64,000 nt of DNA from an uncultured Sulfitobacter sp. (GTDB lineage: Bacteria; Pseudomonadota; Alphaproteobacteria; Rhodobacterales; Rhodobacteraceae). Every line of letters begins with the position of its first letter. Position 1 is the stretch's first letter. The notes beneath the pieces were generated by a model that saw nothing but the letters and a program-made list of their open reading frames with translations, did not search any database and had not been told where the DNA came from. Positions 46,037 to 55,007 of the stretch are shown one piece after another. Where the stretch lies: contig CANMZB010000016.1 of NCBI GenBank assembly GCA_947502265.1, positions 38,492 through 102,491 of the forward strand, given 5' to 3'. Position numbers and translations under genes: made by a program.

Positions 46037-46384
46037 TTATTTTTTAGCGCCGGCACTGGCGTCGGCCAGCACTTCGACCCGCGCGCCGCTGCGGCAATAG
46101 GCGAGAACCGGCTGGGGCAGGGTCGCCATCGCAGCCTCATAGGCGGCGATTTGTTCTGGCCCGATCTGGCTGGCCACAACCGGAAGGCAGGCAGTTTCCA
46201 GTCCCGCCGCCCCAGCCGCATCCGCGATCTCGCGGTAGGGAGGCTGCCCCGCCTCCTCGCCGTCCGGTCGCAGGCAAAAAACCGTGCGAAAGCCGCGCTC
46301 TTTAATTGAGGCGATGTCATCTGCATGAAGCTGCCCGCAAACGGACAGCCCGGCATTCAGTTTCTTGATTTCCACGGTTGACAT
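46037..46384 (-). CDS. TIGR01244/DUF442 sulfurtransferase- or phosphatase-like protein
   Basis: A 115-residue protein of the DUF442 family, a dual-specificity-phosphatase fold often fused to or adjacent to Blh persulfide dioxygenases. The catalytic loop is YCRSGAR. The N-terminal part contains LSVCGQLHADDIASIKERGF. ATG 46384 is used; four codons upstream are possible. It starts 8 bp downstream of the dioxygenase stop, so both are one operon. Confidence 0.85.
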   Translation of the reverse strand: MSTVEIKKLNAGLSVCGQLHADDIASIKERGFRTVFCLRPDGEEAGQPPYREIADAAGAAGLETACLPVVASQIGPEQIAAYEAAMATLPQPVLAYCRSGARVEVLADASAGAKK

Positions 46385-46392
46385 ATTTCCCC

Positions 46393-47274
46393 TCACAACG
46401 CGTTCACTGGAACTTTGAGCATGGGATTGCCATCCTTGTCGCGCGGCACCTCGCCTGCGCGCATATTGACCTGCAGGGATGGAATAATCAGCTTGGGCAT
46501 ATCCAGCTGCGCATCACGCTCGGTGCGGAATTTGATGAACTCTTCGCGCGTCTTTCCACCACCGACGTGGATGTTATCGGCTTTCTGCTCGGCCACGGTC
46601 GTTTCCCACTGGATCGTGCGCCCGTTCGGGCCGTAATCGTGGCACATGAAAAGGCGTATCTCGTCCGGCAGGCTCAGAACCTTCTGGATGCTGTCATAGA
46701 GCGCGCCCGCGTCGCCGCCGGGGAAATCGGCCCGCGCCGACCCGCCATCGGGCATAAACAGCGTATCACCGGCAAAAGCCGCGTTGCCCATCACATGCAC
46801 CATACACGCAGGCGTGTGTCCGGGGGTAAACATGGCAAAGCCCTGCATCTCGCCCACCATGTAGGTATCGCCATCCTTGAACAGCGCATCAAATTGCGAG
46901 CCGTCACGTTGGAACTCGGTGCCTTCGTTGAAAACCTTGCCAAAGGTTTCCTGCACAACCATGATCTTCTCGCCTACGCCAATCTTGCCGCCCAGTTTCT
47001 GCTGGATATAGGGGGCCGCACTCAGGTGATCGGCATGCACATGCGTTTCAATGATCCAATCCAGCGTGAGACCACGCGATTGAACCTCGGCAATCAACGC
47101 ATCGGCGTGATCGTAGGTAATGCGACCGGCAGCGTAATCAATGTCCATCACGCTGTCGATGATGGCGCAATGATTGCTTGCGGGATCCTTCACGATATAG
47201 CTGATTGTGTTTGTCGCCTCGTCGAAATGGGCGGAAACGTCGGGTTTTACGGTTATCTCTACCGGATAGCTCAT
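46393..47274 (-). CDS. Metallo-beta-lactamase-fold persulfide dioxygenase (Blh/ETHE1-like)
   Basis: A 293-residue MBL-fold protein resembling Blh, which oxidises glutathione persulfide to sulfite. The iron-binding motif is THVHADHLSAAPYIQ. The later ligands are in TPGHTPACMVHVMGN, AFAGDTLFMPDGGSARADF and FMCHDYGPNGR. Its link with the DUF442 gene and the sox cluster supports sulfane-sulfur oxidation. Cytoplasmic, with no signal peptide. Confidence 0.9.
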   Translation of the reverse strand: MSYPVEITVKPDVSAHFDEATNTISYIVKDPASNHCAIIDSVMDIDYAAGRITYDHADALIAEVQSRGLTLDWIIETHVHADHLSAAPYIQQKLGGKIGVGEKIMVVQETFGKVFNEGTEFQRDGSQFDALFKDGDTYMVGEMQGFAMFTPGHTPACMVHVMGNAAFAGDTLFMPDGGSARADFPGGDAGALYDSIQKVLSLPDEIRLFMCHDYGPNGRTIQWETTVAEQKADNIHVGGGKTREEFIKFRTERDAQLDMPKLIIPSLQVNMRAGEVPRDKDGNPMLKVPVNAL

Positions 47275-47406
47275 CAGGTCTCTCCTCGTATCTCAATGGG
47301 GCTGGCGCGTGGCGGCGCCCCTTGGCTCAGGGTTGTTCGGTGTTGTCCATATCATAGCATCGGTTCGGGCGGGAGACGGTGACATTGTCACCAAGTGGCA
47401 GGTTGC

Positions 47407-48087
47407 TCAACTTTGGTGTCCTGCAAGCGCCTCCAATGCGGTGCGATCCAGAAGGGTCACAGCCCCGCGCGCCTGCGCAATCCAGCCACGCCTCTGGAAT
47501 TCCTGCAACTGGCGGGAGATGACTTCGCGTGCTGTGCCCAGTTCGGCGGCAAGTTTCTGGTGCGTTGTAACCACGCGGTCGTCGCCATCCGCCAACGTGG
47601 CAAGACTGTGCGCCAGCCGCACGTCGATGCGTTGAAACGCCACCTCGTCGATCATACGAAACAATCCGGTGATCCGCGTGGAGAATGCTGCAAAGACGAA
47701 ATCGCGAAACGACTTGGATTGCGCCACAAGATCGTCAAACACCGCGCGCGGCACGGCGGCGGCCTTTACCCTTGTTTCGGCGATTCCCTCGGCGGCATAA
47801 TCCTCATAGGCAAGCAGGCAGGCCGTGGTCAGCACACAGCTTTGTCCCGCATGAATCCGGTACAACACGATCTCGTGCCCGCTTTCCGAGACCTGCTGCA
47901 CACGCACCGCCCCGTCGAGCAGGAACAGCATGTTTTCCGGCGATTTTCCGGGACCAAAGATCAATGTCCCTTGCGGCACGTCCAGAACCGCGCTGCGCGC
48001 GCGCAACACGGCCTTTGTCGGCGCATCAAGACGGGCAAGCCCCCCGAACCGCTCGACCCAATCTGTTTCGGGCAAACTCCCGGTCAC
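47407..48087 (-). CDS. Crp/Fnr-family transcriptional regulator
   Basis: A regulator with an N-terminal cNMP-type beta-roll (GTLIFGPGKSPENMLFLLDG, residues ~40-60) and a C-terminal helix-turn-helix (TTHQKLAAELGTAREVISRQ). It lacks the Fnr N-terminal cysteine cluster. I choose GTG 48087, preceded by GGACAGGGGG; the frame stays open to 48186 with alternative starts at 48165 and 48186. It is divergent from an MBL-fold gene in the sulfur island, so it may control sulfur-oxidation genes. Confidence 0.82.
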   Translation of the reverse strand: MTGSLPETDWVERFGGLARLDAPTKAVLRARSAVLDVPQGTLIFGPGKSPENMLFLLDGAVRVQQVSESGHEIVLYRIHAGQSCVLTTACLLAYEDYAAEGIAETRVKAAAVPRAVFDDLVAQSKSFRDFVFAAFSTRITGLFRMIDEVAFQRIDVRLAHSLATLADGDDRVVTTHQKLAAELGTAREVISRQLQEFQRRGWIAQARGAVTLLDRTALEALAGHQS

Positions 48088-48199
48088 ATGCACCCCCTGT
48101 CCTGCGGCATCGGGCAACTGCACCCGCGATCCTTGCGCACTGCACGATACCCTACTGCGCCGCATCTGTCGCCTTGCCCATCGCAAAACAATCCTTCAT

Positions 48200-48215
48200 A
48201 TTCTGATATAAGAAT
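48200..48215. promoter_or_regulatory. ATTC-N8-GAAT inverted repeat, candidate SoxR/SqrR-type operator
   Basis: ATTC (48200-48203), 8 bases, GAAT (48212-48215). It ends 16 bp before the ATG of the MBL-fold gene at 48232, next to its GGAGG ribosome-binding site. I recall ATTC-N8-GAAT as the site bound by the ArsR-family persulfide sensor SqrR of Rhodobacter. An identical arrangement lies before soxX. Confidence 0.6.
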
Positions 48216-48231
48216 TTCAGGGAGGATTCAA

Positions 48232-49152
48232 ATGTCACTGTCACGACGCTCATTCATTGCGGGAACGGCGGGGCTTGGGGCGACCTCGGTCCTGGGGTTA
48301 TCCCCCCGTCACGCCCACGCGCAGATTGATCTGGGCGATATCCGGCTTGATGTTGTCAGCGACGGCTCGCTCACCCTGCCCGGCAGCTTTATCTTTGGAC
48401 CGATGCCAAAGAAGGCGCTGGCCCCGATCCTAAAGCAGTACAATGTTTCCGCCGATACGCTGGAACCGCCGTGCAACGTGACGCTTTTGCGTCAGGGGGA
48501 TCGCACGGTGCTGTTCGATGTCGGTTCCGGCCCGGATTTCGCGCCCAACACGGGTATTTTGCTGGCGTCGCTGGATGCGCTTGGTGTGGTGCCGGACGAT
48601 GTGACTGACATCGTGTTTACCCATGCTCACCCCGACCATTTGTGGGGCGTTCTGGATGATTTCGACGACCCGCTTTTTGCGAACGCCCGCTATATGATGG
48701 GCCGCACCGAATGGGAGTATTGGATGGACCCCGACACTGTTGACACCATTGACGCGTCACGCACGACCTTTGCCGTGGGGGCGCGACGTCGGCTGACAAT
48801 GATAGAGGATACAATGGAATTTTTTAACGACGGCGACGAAATCATGCCCGGCGTTGCGGCCCGCGCGACCATCGGGCACACCCCCGGCCATATGTCGATG
48901 GAAGTGCGCGGCGGCTCAGACAGCGTGATGATTCTGGGCGATTGCATCGGCAACCATCACGTTGCTTTCGCGCGGCCCGGCTGGAACTCCGGTTCGGATC
49001 AGGATCAGGCGCTGGCGGCAAAGACGCGGGTGGCTCTGATGGACCAGCTTGCCCACGACAAGACGCGGATCATCGGCTTTCACCTGCCGGGTGACGGCAC
49101 CGGACATGTCGAGAAATCCGGCGATGCCTATGCTTTCGTGGCCGCATCATGA
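48232..49152 (+). CDS. Exported MBL-fold hydrolase of the sox region
   Basis: A 306-residue protein with a Tat signal peptide (SRRSFIAGTAGLGATSVLGL). The metal motif is complete (FTHAHPDHLWGV, His131-x-His133-x-Asp135-His136), with later ligands in GHTPGHMSMEV, MILGDCIG and GFHLPGDG. GGAGG precedes ATG 48232. It overlaps the next gene by ATGA. It resembles MBL proteins found in other sox loci; its substrate is unknown. Confidence 0.88.
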   Translation: MSLSRRSFIAGTAGLGATSVLGLSPRHAHAQIDLGDIRLDVVSDGSLTLPGSFIFGPMPKKALAPILKQYNVSADTLEPPCNVTLLRQGDRTVLFDVGSGPDFAPNTGILLASLDALGVVPDDVTDIVFTHAHPDHLWGVLDDFDDPLFANARYMMGRTEWEYWMDPDTVDTIDASRTTFAVGARRRLTMIEDTMEFFNDGDEIMPGVAARATIGHTPGHMSMEVRGGSDSVMILGDCIGNHHVAFARPGWNSGSDQDQALAAKTRVALMDQLAHDKTRIIGFHLPGDGTGHVEKSGDAYAFVAAS

Positions 49153-50093
49153 GGGCGCTGTCGCTGATCGCGGCGCTGGCCGCCACTCCGCTTTTTGCCA
49201 GCGAAGATATCGCTGACCAATATCCCGCCTCTGTGCTGTATTCCAAACCGGTGGAGGTGATCCCACATATTTTCTCTGCCATAGGGGCCACTGCGCCGCC
49301 GACCTACGAGAACGCAGGCCACAATAACAACCTCAGCTTTATCGTGACGGGTGACGGCGTGGTGGTCATTAATGGCGGCGGCTCCTATCAACTGGCCGAG
49401 GCGTTGCATACCGAGATCAAAGCCGTGACCGACCAGCCGGTCAAGCTGGTGTTGAACGAGAACGGTCAGGGCCATGCGATGCTGGGCAATTCCTATTGGG
49501 AGGAACAGGACGTGGCCATCGTGGCCCATGCGGATGCGGCCGATGCCTTTGACGAGAACGGCGCGGGATCACTCCGCGCGGCCCAAGCAAGGCTGAAAGA
49601 GCGTGCTGACGACACCCGCCTTGTCGGCCCGACCGAGACATTCGAGGATGAATACATCATCGAGCTGGGTGATATGCGGATCGAGGCGCGCTATCTTGGA
49701 CCGGCGCACAGCCCCGGCGATATCGTCGTCTGGCTGCCCGAGCAAAGGCTGGTCATCTCGGGCGACATGGCGTTTCACGAGCGGATGCTGCCGATCTTTC
49801 CCGACACCATGACCGCCGACTGGATCGAGACATGGGACACCGCGTTCGAACCTTTGGGCGCAACCTATGTGATCCCCGGTCACGGCCATCCGACAAACAT
49901 GGATCAGGTGCGCCGCTATACCCGCGATTACCTTGTTTATCTGCGCGAAAAAGTCGGCGCGCATCTGGATGACGGGGGTGATCTGGCGGATGCGTATTAC
50001 GTCGATCAATCGCCCTATGTCAATCTTGACACGTTCGAGGAACTGGCGACTAAAAACGCCGGACGCGTCTATGAGCAGATGGAATTCGAATAA
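49149..50093 (+). CDS. soxH: SoxH-like MBL-fold protein with altered metal site
   Basis: A 314-residue periplasmic protein with a signal peptide (residues 1-~17). The fold is that of SoxH and related MBL proteins (GDGVVVINGGGSY; GPAHSPGDIVVWLP; ISGDMAFHERMLP; VIPGHGHP). The first metal motif, normally His-x-His-x-Asp-His, reads NENGQGH at residues 103-109, so at least three of its four ligands are missing; His187, Asp206 and His245 remain. The gene name is by context. It ends the plus-strand pair, convergent with the sox operon. Confidence 0.82.
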   Translation: MRALSLIAALAATPLFASEDIADQYPASVLYSKPVEVIPHIFSAIGATAPPTYENAGHNNNLSFIVTGDGVVVINGGGSYQLAEALHTEIKAVTDQPVKLVLNENGQGHAMLGNSYWEEQDVAIVAHADAADAFDENGAGSLRAAQARLKERADDTRLVGPTETFEDEYIIELGDMRIEARYLGPAHSPGDIVVWLPEQRLVISGDMAFHERMLPIFPDTMTADWIETWDTAFEPLGATYVIPGHGHPTNMDQVRRYTRDYLVYLREKVGAHLDDGGDLADAYYVDQSPYVNLDTFEELATKNAGRVYEQMEFE

Positions 50094-50111
50094 ACGCTAA
50101 AGACAAAAGCC

Positions 50112-50134
50112 CCCGCGCATTTCAGTTGCGCGGG
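50112..50134 (-). terminator. Terminator of the minus-strand sox operon
   Basis: An 8-bp stem (CCCGCGCA and TGCGCGGG) with a 7-nt loop. On the minus strand it is followed by GGCTTTTGTCTTT. It lies 15 bp after the DUF302 stop and may also end the plus-strand unit. Confidence 0.78.
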
Positions 50135-50148
50135 AGCAGAAACCGGTT

Positions 50149-50586
50149 TTATTTCCCGACAGCATCGCGCGCGATGCCGTCCAGCAGCGCCTGTACCTCC
50201 TGCATCGCGCCTTCGGGATAGCTGCGATAGCCCACTGTCACCTGACCTTCGCGCTCCGCGACAAAGATGCCATAGGGACAATGGGCGATGTTCATCGGGT
50301 CTGCCTCCATCACGCTGCGCGACACAACGGCAGAACAGAACAAAAAGATATCCGCCCCCTCGAACAGCTTTACATCGCTCCCCACATCCGCAGCAGTCCG
50401 CGCGAGCATGTCGCCGGTGTGGCTGACGTAATCAATGACCAGCCCCTTGCCCACAATCGCGTTTTCCACACTGAAGGTGGCATCGTCAAAGCTGCCGTCG
50501 AACGGATAGACAACCGGTGCGTCCTGCGCCGCTGCCATCCCTGCACAAAAAATCCCGAAAATTCCGCCTAGCAAAACTGTTTTCAT
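50149..50586 (-). CDS. Secreted DUF302 protein, last gene of the sox operon
   Basis: A 145-residue protein with a signal peptide (ending GMAAAQ) and a DUF302 domain: TFSVENAIVGKGLVIDYVSH, then DIFLFCSAVVSRSVMEADPM and CPYGIFVAEREGQVTVGYRS. DUF302 proteins occur in many sulfur and thiol settings without known activity. Two cysteines (FLFCSA and IAHCPYG) are retained in the periplasmic part. It follows soxF after a 75-bp gap containing a hairpin (50629-50647). Confidence 0.8.
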   Translation of the reverse strand: MKTVLLGGIFGIFCAGMAAAQDAPVVYPFDGSFDDATFSVENAIVGKGLVIDYVSHTGDMLARTAADVGSDVKLFEGADIFLFCSAVVSRSVMEADPMNIAHCPYGIFVAEREGQVTVGYRSYPEGAMQEVQALLDGIARDAVGK

Positions 50587-50628
50587 GGTTTCGATCCTTT
50601 GAGAGGGCATTGCGCCCGTTGAAATGAA

Positions 50629-50647
50629 CGGGGCCGCGCAGGCCCCG
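50629..50647 (-). promoter_or_regulatory. Hairpin between soxF and the DUF302 gene
   Basis: CGGGGCC and GGCCCCG form a 7-bp perfect stem around GCGCA, with no T-run after it. It may be an mRNA-stabilising or attenuating hairpin at the soxF 3' end. Confidence 0.5.
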
Positions 50648-50661
50648 AACGATTGCCTGTG

Positions 50662-51930
50662 TTACGCACCGAACATGTCGCCGGTGATGCCCTTATACCA
50701 GCCCTCGGATTCTTCGTAGGTTGCTTTGCGCAACTCGGCGCTTTCTCCCGTGGCCGAGATAAAGCCGTCTACCTTGGCGATCTTGTCGGGTGTTGCCTCA
50801 TAGGTCGCCCCCACCTTGACGCCGTTGTCGGTGTCGATCAACGACCAGCAGGTGTTGGAAAATTTCGCCGGAAACACCTTTGAGCCGGTCAGCGCGCCGC
50901 GCACCGCGTTGGCGCAAACCTTGGCCTGTGAATTGGCCGCAAACCCCGATTTTGGCATATCGCCCTGCTCTGCCGCATCGCCCAGAACGTACACATCAGC
51001 ATCTGCCCTGCTTGCCATGTCGGCGGCATTGATGGGCGCCCAATCGCCCTCTGTCACACCCGCGATTTGCGCAATCCGGCCTGCTTTCATTGCGGGTATG
51101 ACGTTGCACACGTTCACTTTGGTTTCTTCGCCGTCGATGGTGAGGGTCATGGCCGCGGGATCAACCGACACGTTGCCGCCGCCGAAATCCGACCCGATCC
51201 AGTCGACCATGCCTGCATAGCGATCGGCCCACCCTTCCTGAAACAGGCTTTGCTTCGAGAATTTATCCTTGGGGTCCGCGATGATGATCTTGGCCGTGGG
51301 ATTGTTCGCCTTGAGATAATGCGCGACCATCGACACCCGCTCATATGGGCCGGGCGGGCAACGAAAAGGATTGGGCGGTGCGACCATCGCGAACGTCCCG
51401 CCTTGGGGCATGCGCACCAGTTGCGCCTTCAACAATTCGGTTTGCGATCCTCCCTTGAAGGCATGCGGCATCGTGTTTTGCGCCGACACATCCCAGCCCG
51501 CCACCGCGCCCTCGACGAAATCAATGCCCGGTGACAGGATCAGTTTGTCGTAAGGCAGCACCGCCCCACCGGCCAGCGAAACGGTTTTGGCGGCGCGGTC
51601 CACGCCGGTGGCCCAATCATGCACCACATTGATACCTTGCGCCGCGAGGGGGCCATAGCTGTGGCCCAGATCGCCGATCTCCTTGAAACCGCCCAGATAG
51701 AGGTTCGAGAAGAAACAGGTGTAATACATGCGCGACGGCTCGACGAGGGTCACGTCGATCTCGCCTTTGCTGTCCTTGGCGATGTAGCGCGCGGCGGTGG
51801 CCCCGCCTGCCCCGCCGCCGATGACAACAACGCGCGGTTTGCCGTGACCCGCCGCCCTAAGTGCCGGTGCGCCCAGCGTAAACGTAGCGGCAGCGCCTGT
51901 GCCGATAAAGACCCGTCTGTTAAGTGTCAT
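50662..51930 (-). CDS. soxF: SoxF, flavoprotein of the flavocytochrome c sulfide dehydrogenase type
   Basis: A 422-residue exported flavoprotein with a twin-arginine-like signal peptide (NRRVFIGTG) and FAD-binding GGGAGGATAARYI. The cysteine in YYTCFFSNLYLGG (Cys72) matches the position where FAD is covalently attached in FCSD. Further conserved cysteines occur in NPFRCPPGPYERV and VCNVIPAMKAG. It follows soxE after 25 bp on the same strand; the two form the SoxEF pair, which can oxidise sulfide. Confidence 0.95.
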   Translation of the reverse strand: MTLNRRVFIGTGAAATFTLGAPALRAAGHGKPRVVVIGGGAGGATAARYIAKDSKGEIDVTLVEPSRMYYTCFFSNLYLGGFKEIGDLGHSYGPLAAQGINVVHDWATGVDRAAKTVSLAGGAVLPYDKLILSPGIDFVEGAVAGWDVSAQNTMPHAFKGGSQTELLKAQLVRMPQGGTFAMVAPPNPFRCPPGPYERVSMVAHYLKANNPTAKIIIADPKDKFSKQSLFQEGWADRYAGMVDWIGSDFGGGNVSVDPAAMTLTIDGEETKVNVCNVIPAMKAGRIAQIAGVTEGDWAPINAADMASRADADVYVLGDAAEQGDMPKSGFAANSQAKVCANAVRGALTGSKVFPAKFSNTCWSLIDTDNGVKVGATYEATPDKIAKVDGFISATGESAELRKATYEESEGWYKGITGDMFGA

Positions 51931-51955
51931 TGTCGTTTCCTCCCTGATGCGGCCT

Positions 51956-52660
51956 CTATTCGAGGTCCTTGAAATACGCGGCCAACGCCGCGATCTCTTC
52001 GTCAGACAAACGCCCCGCCATCATCTGCATGACGGGATGGGGTCTGAGCTTTTTCTTGTAGGCGTGCATGGCGACCACGAAATCCTCGGCGGGCCATCGG
52101 GTGATCCCCGGAATGCCGTCGTTTGCGCCGCTTGTCTGGTGGCAGGTCAGACATTCCGAAGCGAGATATTCACCGTATTCGGGGTCCCCCTGTAGGGCGA
52201 GGATCGCGGGATCAAGGTCATGATCTGTACCGGTCGCGGTTGGTGACGCTTCGGGAATGTTGGCCGGGTCGTCGGAAAAGCGGCGCAGATAGGCCAGAAG
52301 ATCGGCACGTTCCTGCGGATCTTTCATACCGCGAAAATTCATCCTTGTTTTGGACACCAGCGCCTTGGGGTTCTCGATATATGCATCAAGAGTTTTCGCG
52401 GACCAGACCAGCCCGTCAGCGGCCGCACGCTTCAAGCTTTTGGAGTAGCGAAACCCGTCCACCGCCCCCGCCTTGCGATCAAACACACCATTCAATTGTG
52501 GGCCGATGCGATTTTTTGCGCCATCCCCGATCTGATGGCAGGTCTTGCATTGGCCGAAAACTGCGGCCCCTCTTTCAGGGTCGCCCGGTTCACTGGCCAG
52601 CCCCGCCCCCGCCACCAAAGTGGCAGCGAGGAGGAGTGTGACAAGCCGACCGCGCATCAT
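51956..52660 (-). CDS. soxE: SoxE dihaem cytochrome c
   Basis: A 234-residue periplasmic cytochrome c with a signal peptide (ending GAGLASE) and two haem sites, CKTCH (38-42) and CLTCH (170-174). It is the electron-acceptor partner of SoxF. The stop-start junction with soxD is direct: soxD ends at 52661-52663 and soxE begins at 52660. ATG codons at 52660 and 52657 are both possible starts. Confidence 0.95.
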   Translation of the reverse strand: MMRGRLVTLLLAATLVAGAGLASEPGDPERGAAVFGQCKTCHQIGDGAKNRIGPQLNGVFDRKAGAVDGFRYSKSLKRAAADGLVWSAKTLDAYIENPKALVSKTRMNFRGMKDPQERADLLAYLRRFSDDPANIPEASPTATGTDHDLDPAILALQGDPEYGEYLASECLTCHQTSGANDGIPGITRWPAEDFVVAMHAYKKKLRPHPVMQMMAGRLSDEEIAALAAYFKDLE

Positions 52661-53671
52661 TTATTGCCCGAAGGACTTCAGATACTCGATCACCGCAGCC
52701 TGATCTTCTTCTTTTCTCAGACCGGCAAAAGACATCTTTGTCCCCTTCAGGTATTCCTTGGGTTTGGCCAGAAACGCCTTGAGTTCGTCGTCTGTCCAAA
52801 CAAGGCCATCGTCCGCAACCTCTTGCAGAGGCTTGGAATATTTGAAGCCATCGACAGCACCGGCAGCATGGCCGACAATCCCGTTCAAAGTCGGACCAAC
52901 GCGGTTTTTGGCCCCGTCACCGACCTGATGGCAAGCCTTGCACTTTCTGAAAACCTTCTCGCCCTCGGCGGCCAGTTCTACATCGAACGCCGCCTCCACA
53001 GCCTCTTCTGCAACGGCATCTTGCGCAGGGGCGGATGTTTCTTCTTGCGGCGTCACATCCAGAACCATGGCGCGCATCGTCACCTTGACCTCATCCTTGC
53101 AGTTTTCCATGCAAGGTTCACCCGACCACTGGCTGTATTCCGTCTCGGCACGGTTATCTATGAAAAAGCCGTCGGCGTTGGGCATCCCGACATCCAGAAA
53201 TGTCTCGTTCGAGAGCACAAAATCATCGTCAATCAGATCGTTGGAATAAAGGATGTAGGCCACGATGGCGTAGACTTCATCATCGGTCAGCGTGCCTGCG
53301 TTGCCGTAAGGCATGGAGCGGCGCACATAATCGAACGTGGTCGAGAGATAGGGCCAGTAAGAGCCAACCGTTTTCAGCGGATCATCGCGATCAAGCGTGT
53401 CCTGCCCGCCTGCAAGCTTGGGCCAATTGCCGATACCTTCGGCGAAATCACCATGGCAAACGGCGCATTGCTCGGCGAAAATTTCTTCGCCATCAATGGC
53501 ATCTCCGGCACCAACGGGCAGCCCCGTGCCATCAGGATGCACGTCCATATCCCACGCGGCGATCTCTTCGGGCAGGGCCGCGCGACCAAGGCCGAGTTTT
53601 TCCGCCGCTACCGGCCCCGAGCCAAGCGCGAGGATCGCCAAAAGCGCGGCGGATTTAAGATACTTCGACAT
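52661..53671 (-). CDS. soxD: SoxD dihaem cytochrome c subunit of sulfane dehydrogenase
   Basis: A 336-residue cytochrome with a signal peptide and two class I haem sites, CAVCHG (69-73) and CKACHQ (244-248), separated by an Ala/Glu-rich linker (residues ~208-235). It accepts electrons from SoxC. The axial Met for the second haem is probably in GTKMSFAG. It overlaps the soxC 3' end by 17 bp, which couples translation. Confidence 0.95.
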   Translation of the reverse strand: MSKYLKSAALLAILALGSGPVAAEKLGLGRAALPEEIAAWDMDVHPDGTGLPVGAGDAIDGEEIFAEQCAVCHGDFAEGIGNWPKLAGGQDTLDRDDPLKTVGSYWPYLSTTFDYVRRSMPYGNAGTLTDDEVYAIVAYILYSNDLIDDDFVLSNETFLDVGMPNADGFFIDNRAETEYSQWSGEPCMENCKDEVKVTMRAMVLDVTPQEETSAPAQDAVAEEAVEAAFDVELAAEGEKVFRKCKACHQVGDGAKNRVGPTLNGIVGHAAGAVDGFKYSKPLQEVADDGLVWTDDELKAFLAKPKEYLKGTKMSFAGLRKEEDQAAVIEYLKSFGQ

Positions 53672-54938
53672 TTTCAGCCTCCCCGTTGGAGCGCACCAGC
53701 CAGGTTTGGATGCAGTTGTTGTGATAGATCGAGTTCAACCCGCGAACCTCGCGCAGCTGGGTCTTTGTCGGCTGGACATAGCCGGTATCGTCCATCGCGC
53801 GCGATTGCAGCATCATCTCGGAGCCGTCCCAATCGGTGTCGAGATAGAACCGCGTCAGCGCCATCTTTTCCCCCGGTTTGGCAAGGCGTGCGGTTTCCCA
53901 CGTTTTACCGCCGTCCCTGGACACATCCACGCGGGTGATCGCACCGCGCCCCGACCATGCAAGGCCGGTGATCACCAACGGGCCTGTGCCATGGGTGATC
54001 GGCGCTTGCGGGCTGGGGCTGGTGACGACAGATTTTGCGTCCATCGCCCATGTCCATTTGCGGCTGGTGCCGTCTTCCATCGTGTCGGTATATTTGCTGG
54101 TCTCTTCGCGGCTTTCCACGGGCGTGTCGGTCACTTCGATCCGGCGGATCCATTTGATCCACATGTTGCCTTCCCAGCCCGGCACAACAAGACGCACAGG
54201 ATAACCGTGCTCCTTGCGCAGCGCCTCGCCATTGGCCTTGAACGCGACCAACACATCATCCAACGCCTTTTCCATCGGGATCGACCGCCCGTTCGAAGAC
54301 GCATCGGCCCCCTCGACAAAGACCCATTTGTCCTTGAGATCACCAGCCGTATCAAGGCCCGCTTCCTCCAGCAATGTGCGCAGCGGCACGCCGGTATATT
54401 CCATGTTGTGAATCATGCCGTGGGTGAATTGCGCACCGTTAAGCTGCGCGCCCGCCCACTCCATACCGGTATTGGCGGCACATTCGCAAAAATACACGTG
54501 GTTTTCGCGGGGGAACCGCTCAAGATCGGCGTAGGAAAAGACCAGCGGCGTATCGACCAAGCCGTTGATCATCAAACGGTAATCTTCTTTCTTCAATTCG
54601 ATTGCGCCGGAATGGTGCCGCTCGAACGCGCAACCTTGTGGCGTGATGGTGCCGTCAAGCGCATGGATCGGGGTAAAGTTGATCGAGCTGATTGTATCGG
54701 CTGTCAGCCATTCCACGTTGCGCCGGATAACGTCCCCCTCGAAGCGGATCGGCAAGCCATAGGGAGTTTCATCCACGCCGTCTCCGAAACCTTGCGCCCA
54801 AGGTTGAACTTGCGTGATCAGCGGATCGGGTGTCTCGGCGCGTGCGGCCCCTGCGGCAAAGGCCCCTGCCCCTGCGGCAGCCGCGCCGCGCAGAAACGAG
54901 CGGCGAGACGCGCCGTTACCCTTGTTGTTGTCGGACAT
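53655..54938 (-). CDS. soxC: SoxC molybdenum subunit of sulfane dehydrogenase
   Basis: Sulfite-oxidase-family molybdenum protein, 427 residues, with a Tat signal peptide (SRRSFLRGAAAAGAGAF). The Mo-ligating Cys lies in VYFCECAANTGMEW. The C-terminal dimerisation domain includes TGLAWSGRGAITRVDVS. ATG 54938 follows AGGAGA; a GTG at 54962 would add eight residues. With SoxD it oxidises the SoxYZ-bound sulfane sulfur, and its presence predicts full oxidation to sulfate without sulfur globules. Confidence 0.96.
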   Translation of the reverse strand: MSDNNKGNGASRRSFLRGAAAAGAGAFAAGAARAETPDPLITQVQPWAQGFGDGVDETPYGLPIRFEGDVIRRNVEWLTADTISSINFTPIHALDGTITPQGCAFERHHSGAIELKKEDYRLMINGLVDTPLVFSYADLERFPRENHVYFCECAANTGMEWAGAQLNGAQFTHGMIHNMEYTGVPLRTLLEEAGLDTAGDLKDKWVFVEGADASSNGRSIPMEKALDDVLVAFKANGEALRKEHGYPVRLVVPGWEGNMWIKWIRRIEVTDTPVESREETSKYTDTMEDGTSRKWTWAMDAKSVVTSPSPQAPITHGTGPLVITGLAWSGRGAITRVDVSRDGGKTWETARLAKPGEKMALTRFYLDTDWDGSEMMLQSRAMDDTGYVQPTKTQLREVRGLNSIYHNNCIQTWLVRSNGEAENVEVS

Positions 54939-55007
54939 GTCAGATGTCTCCTGTTCGTTCACTCGGTTGTTTGGCGGTTGTTTCGGCGTTTGGTCGGGCG
55001 ATCCGCG

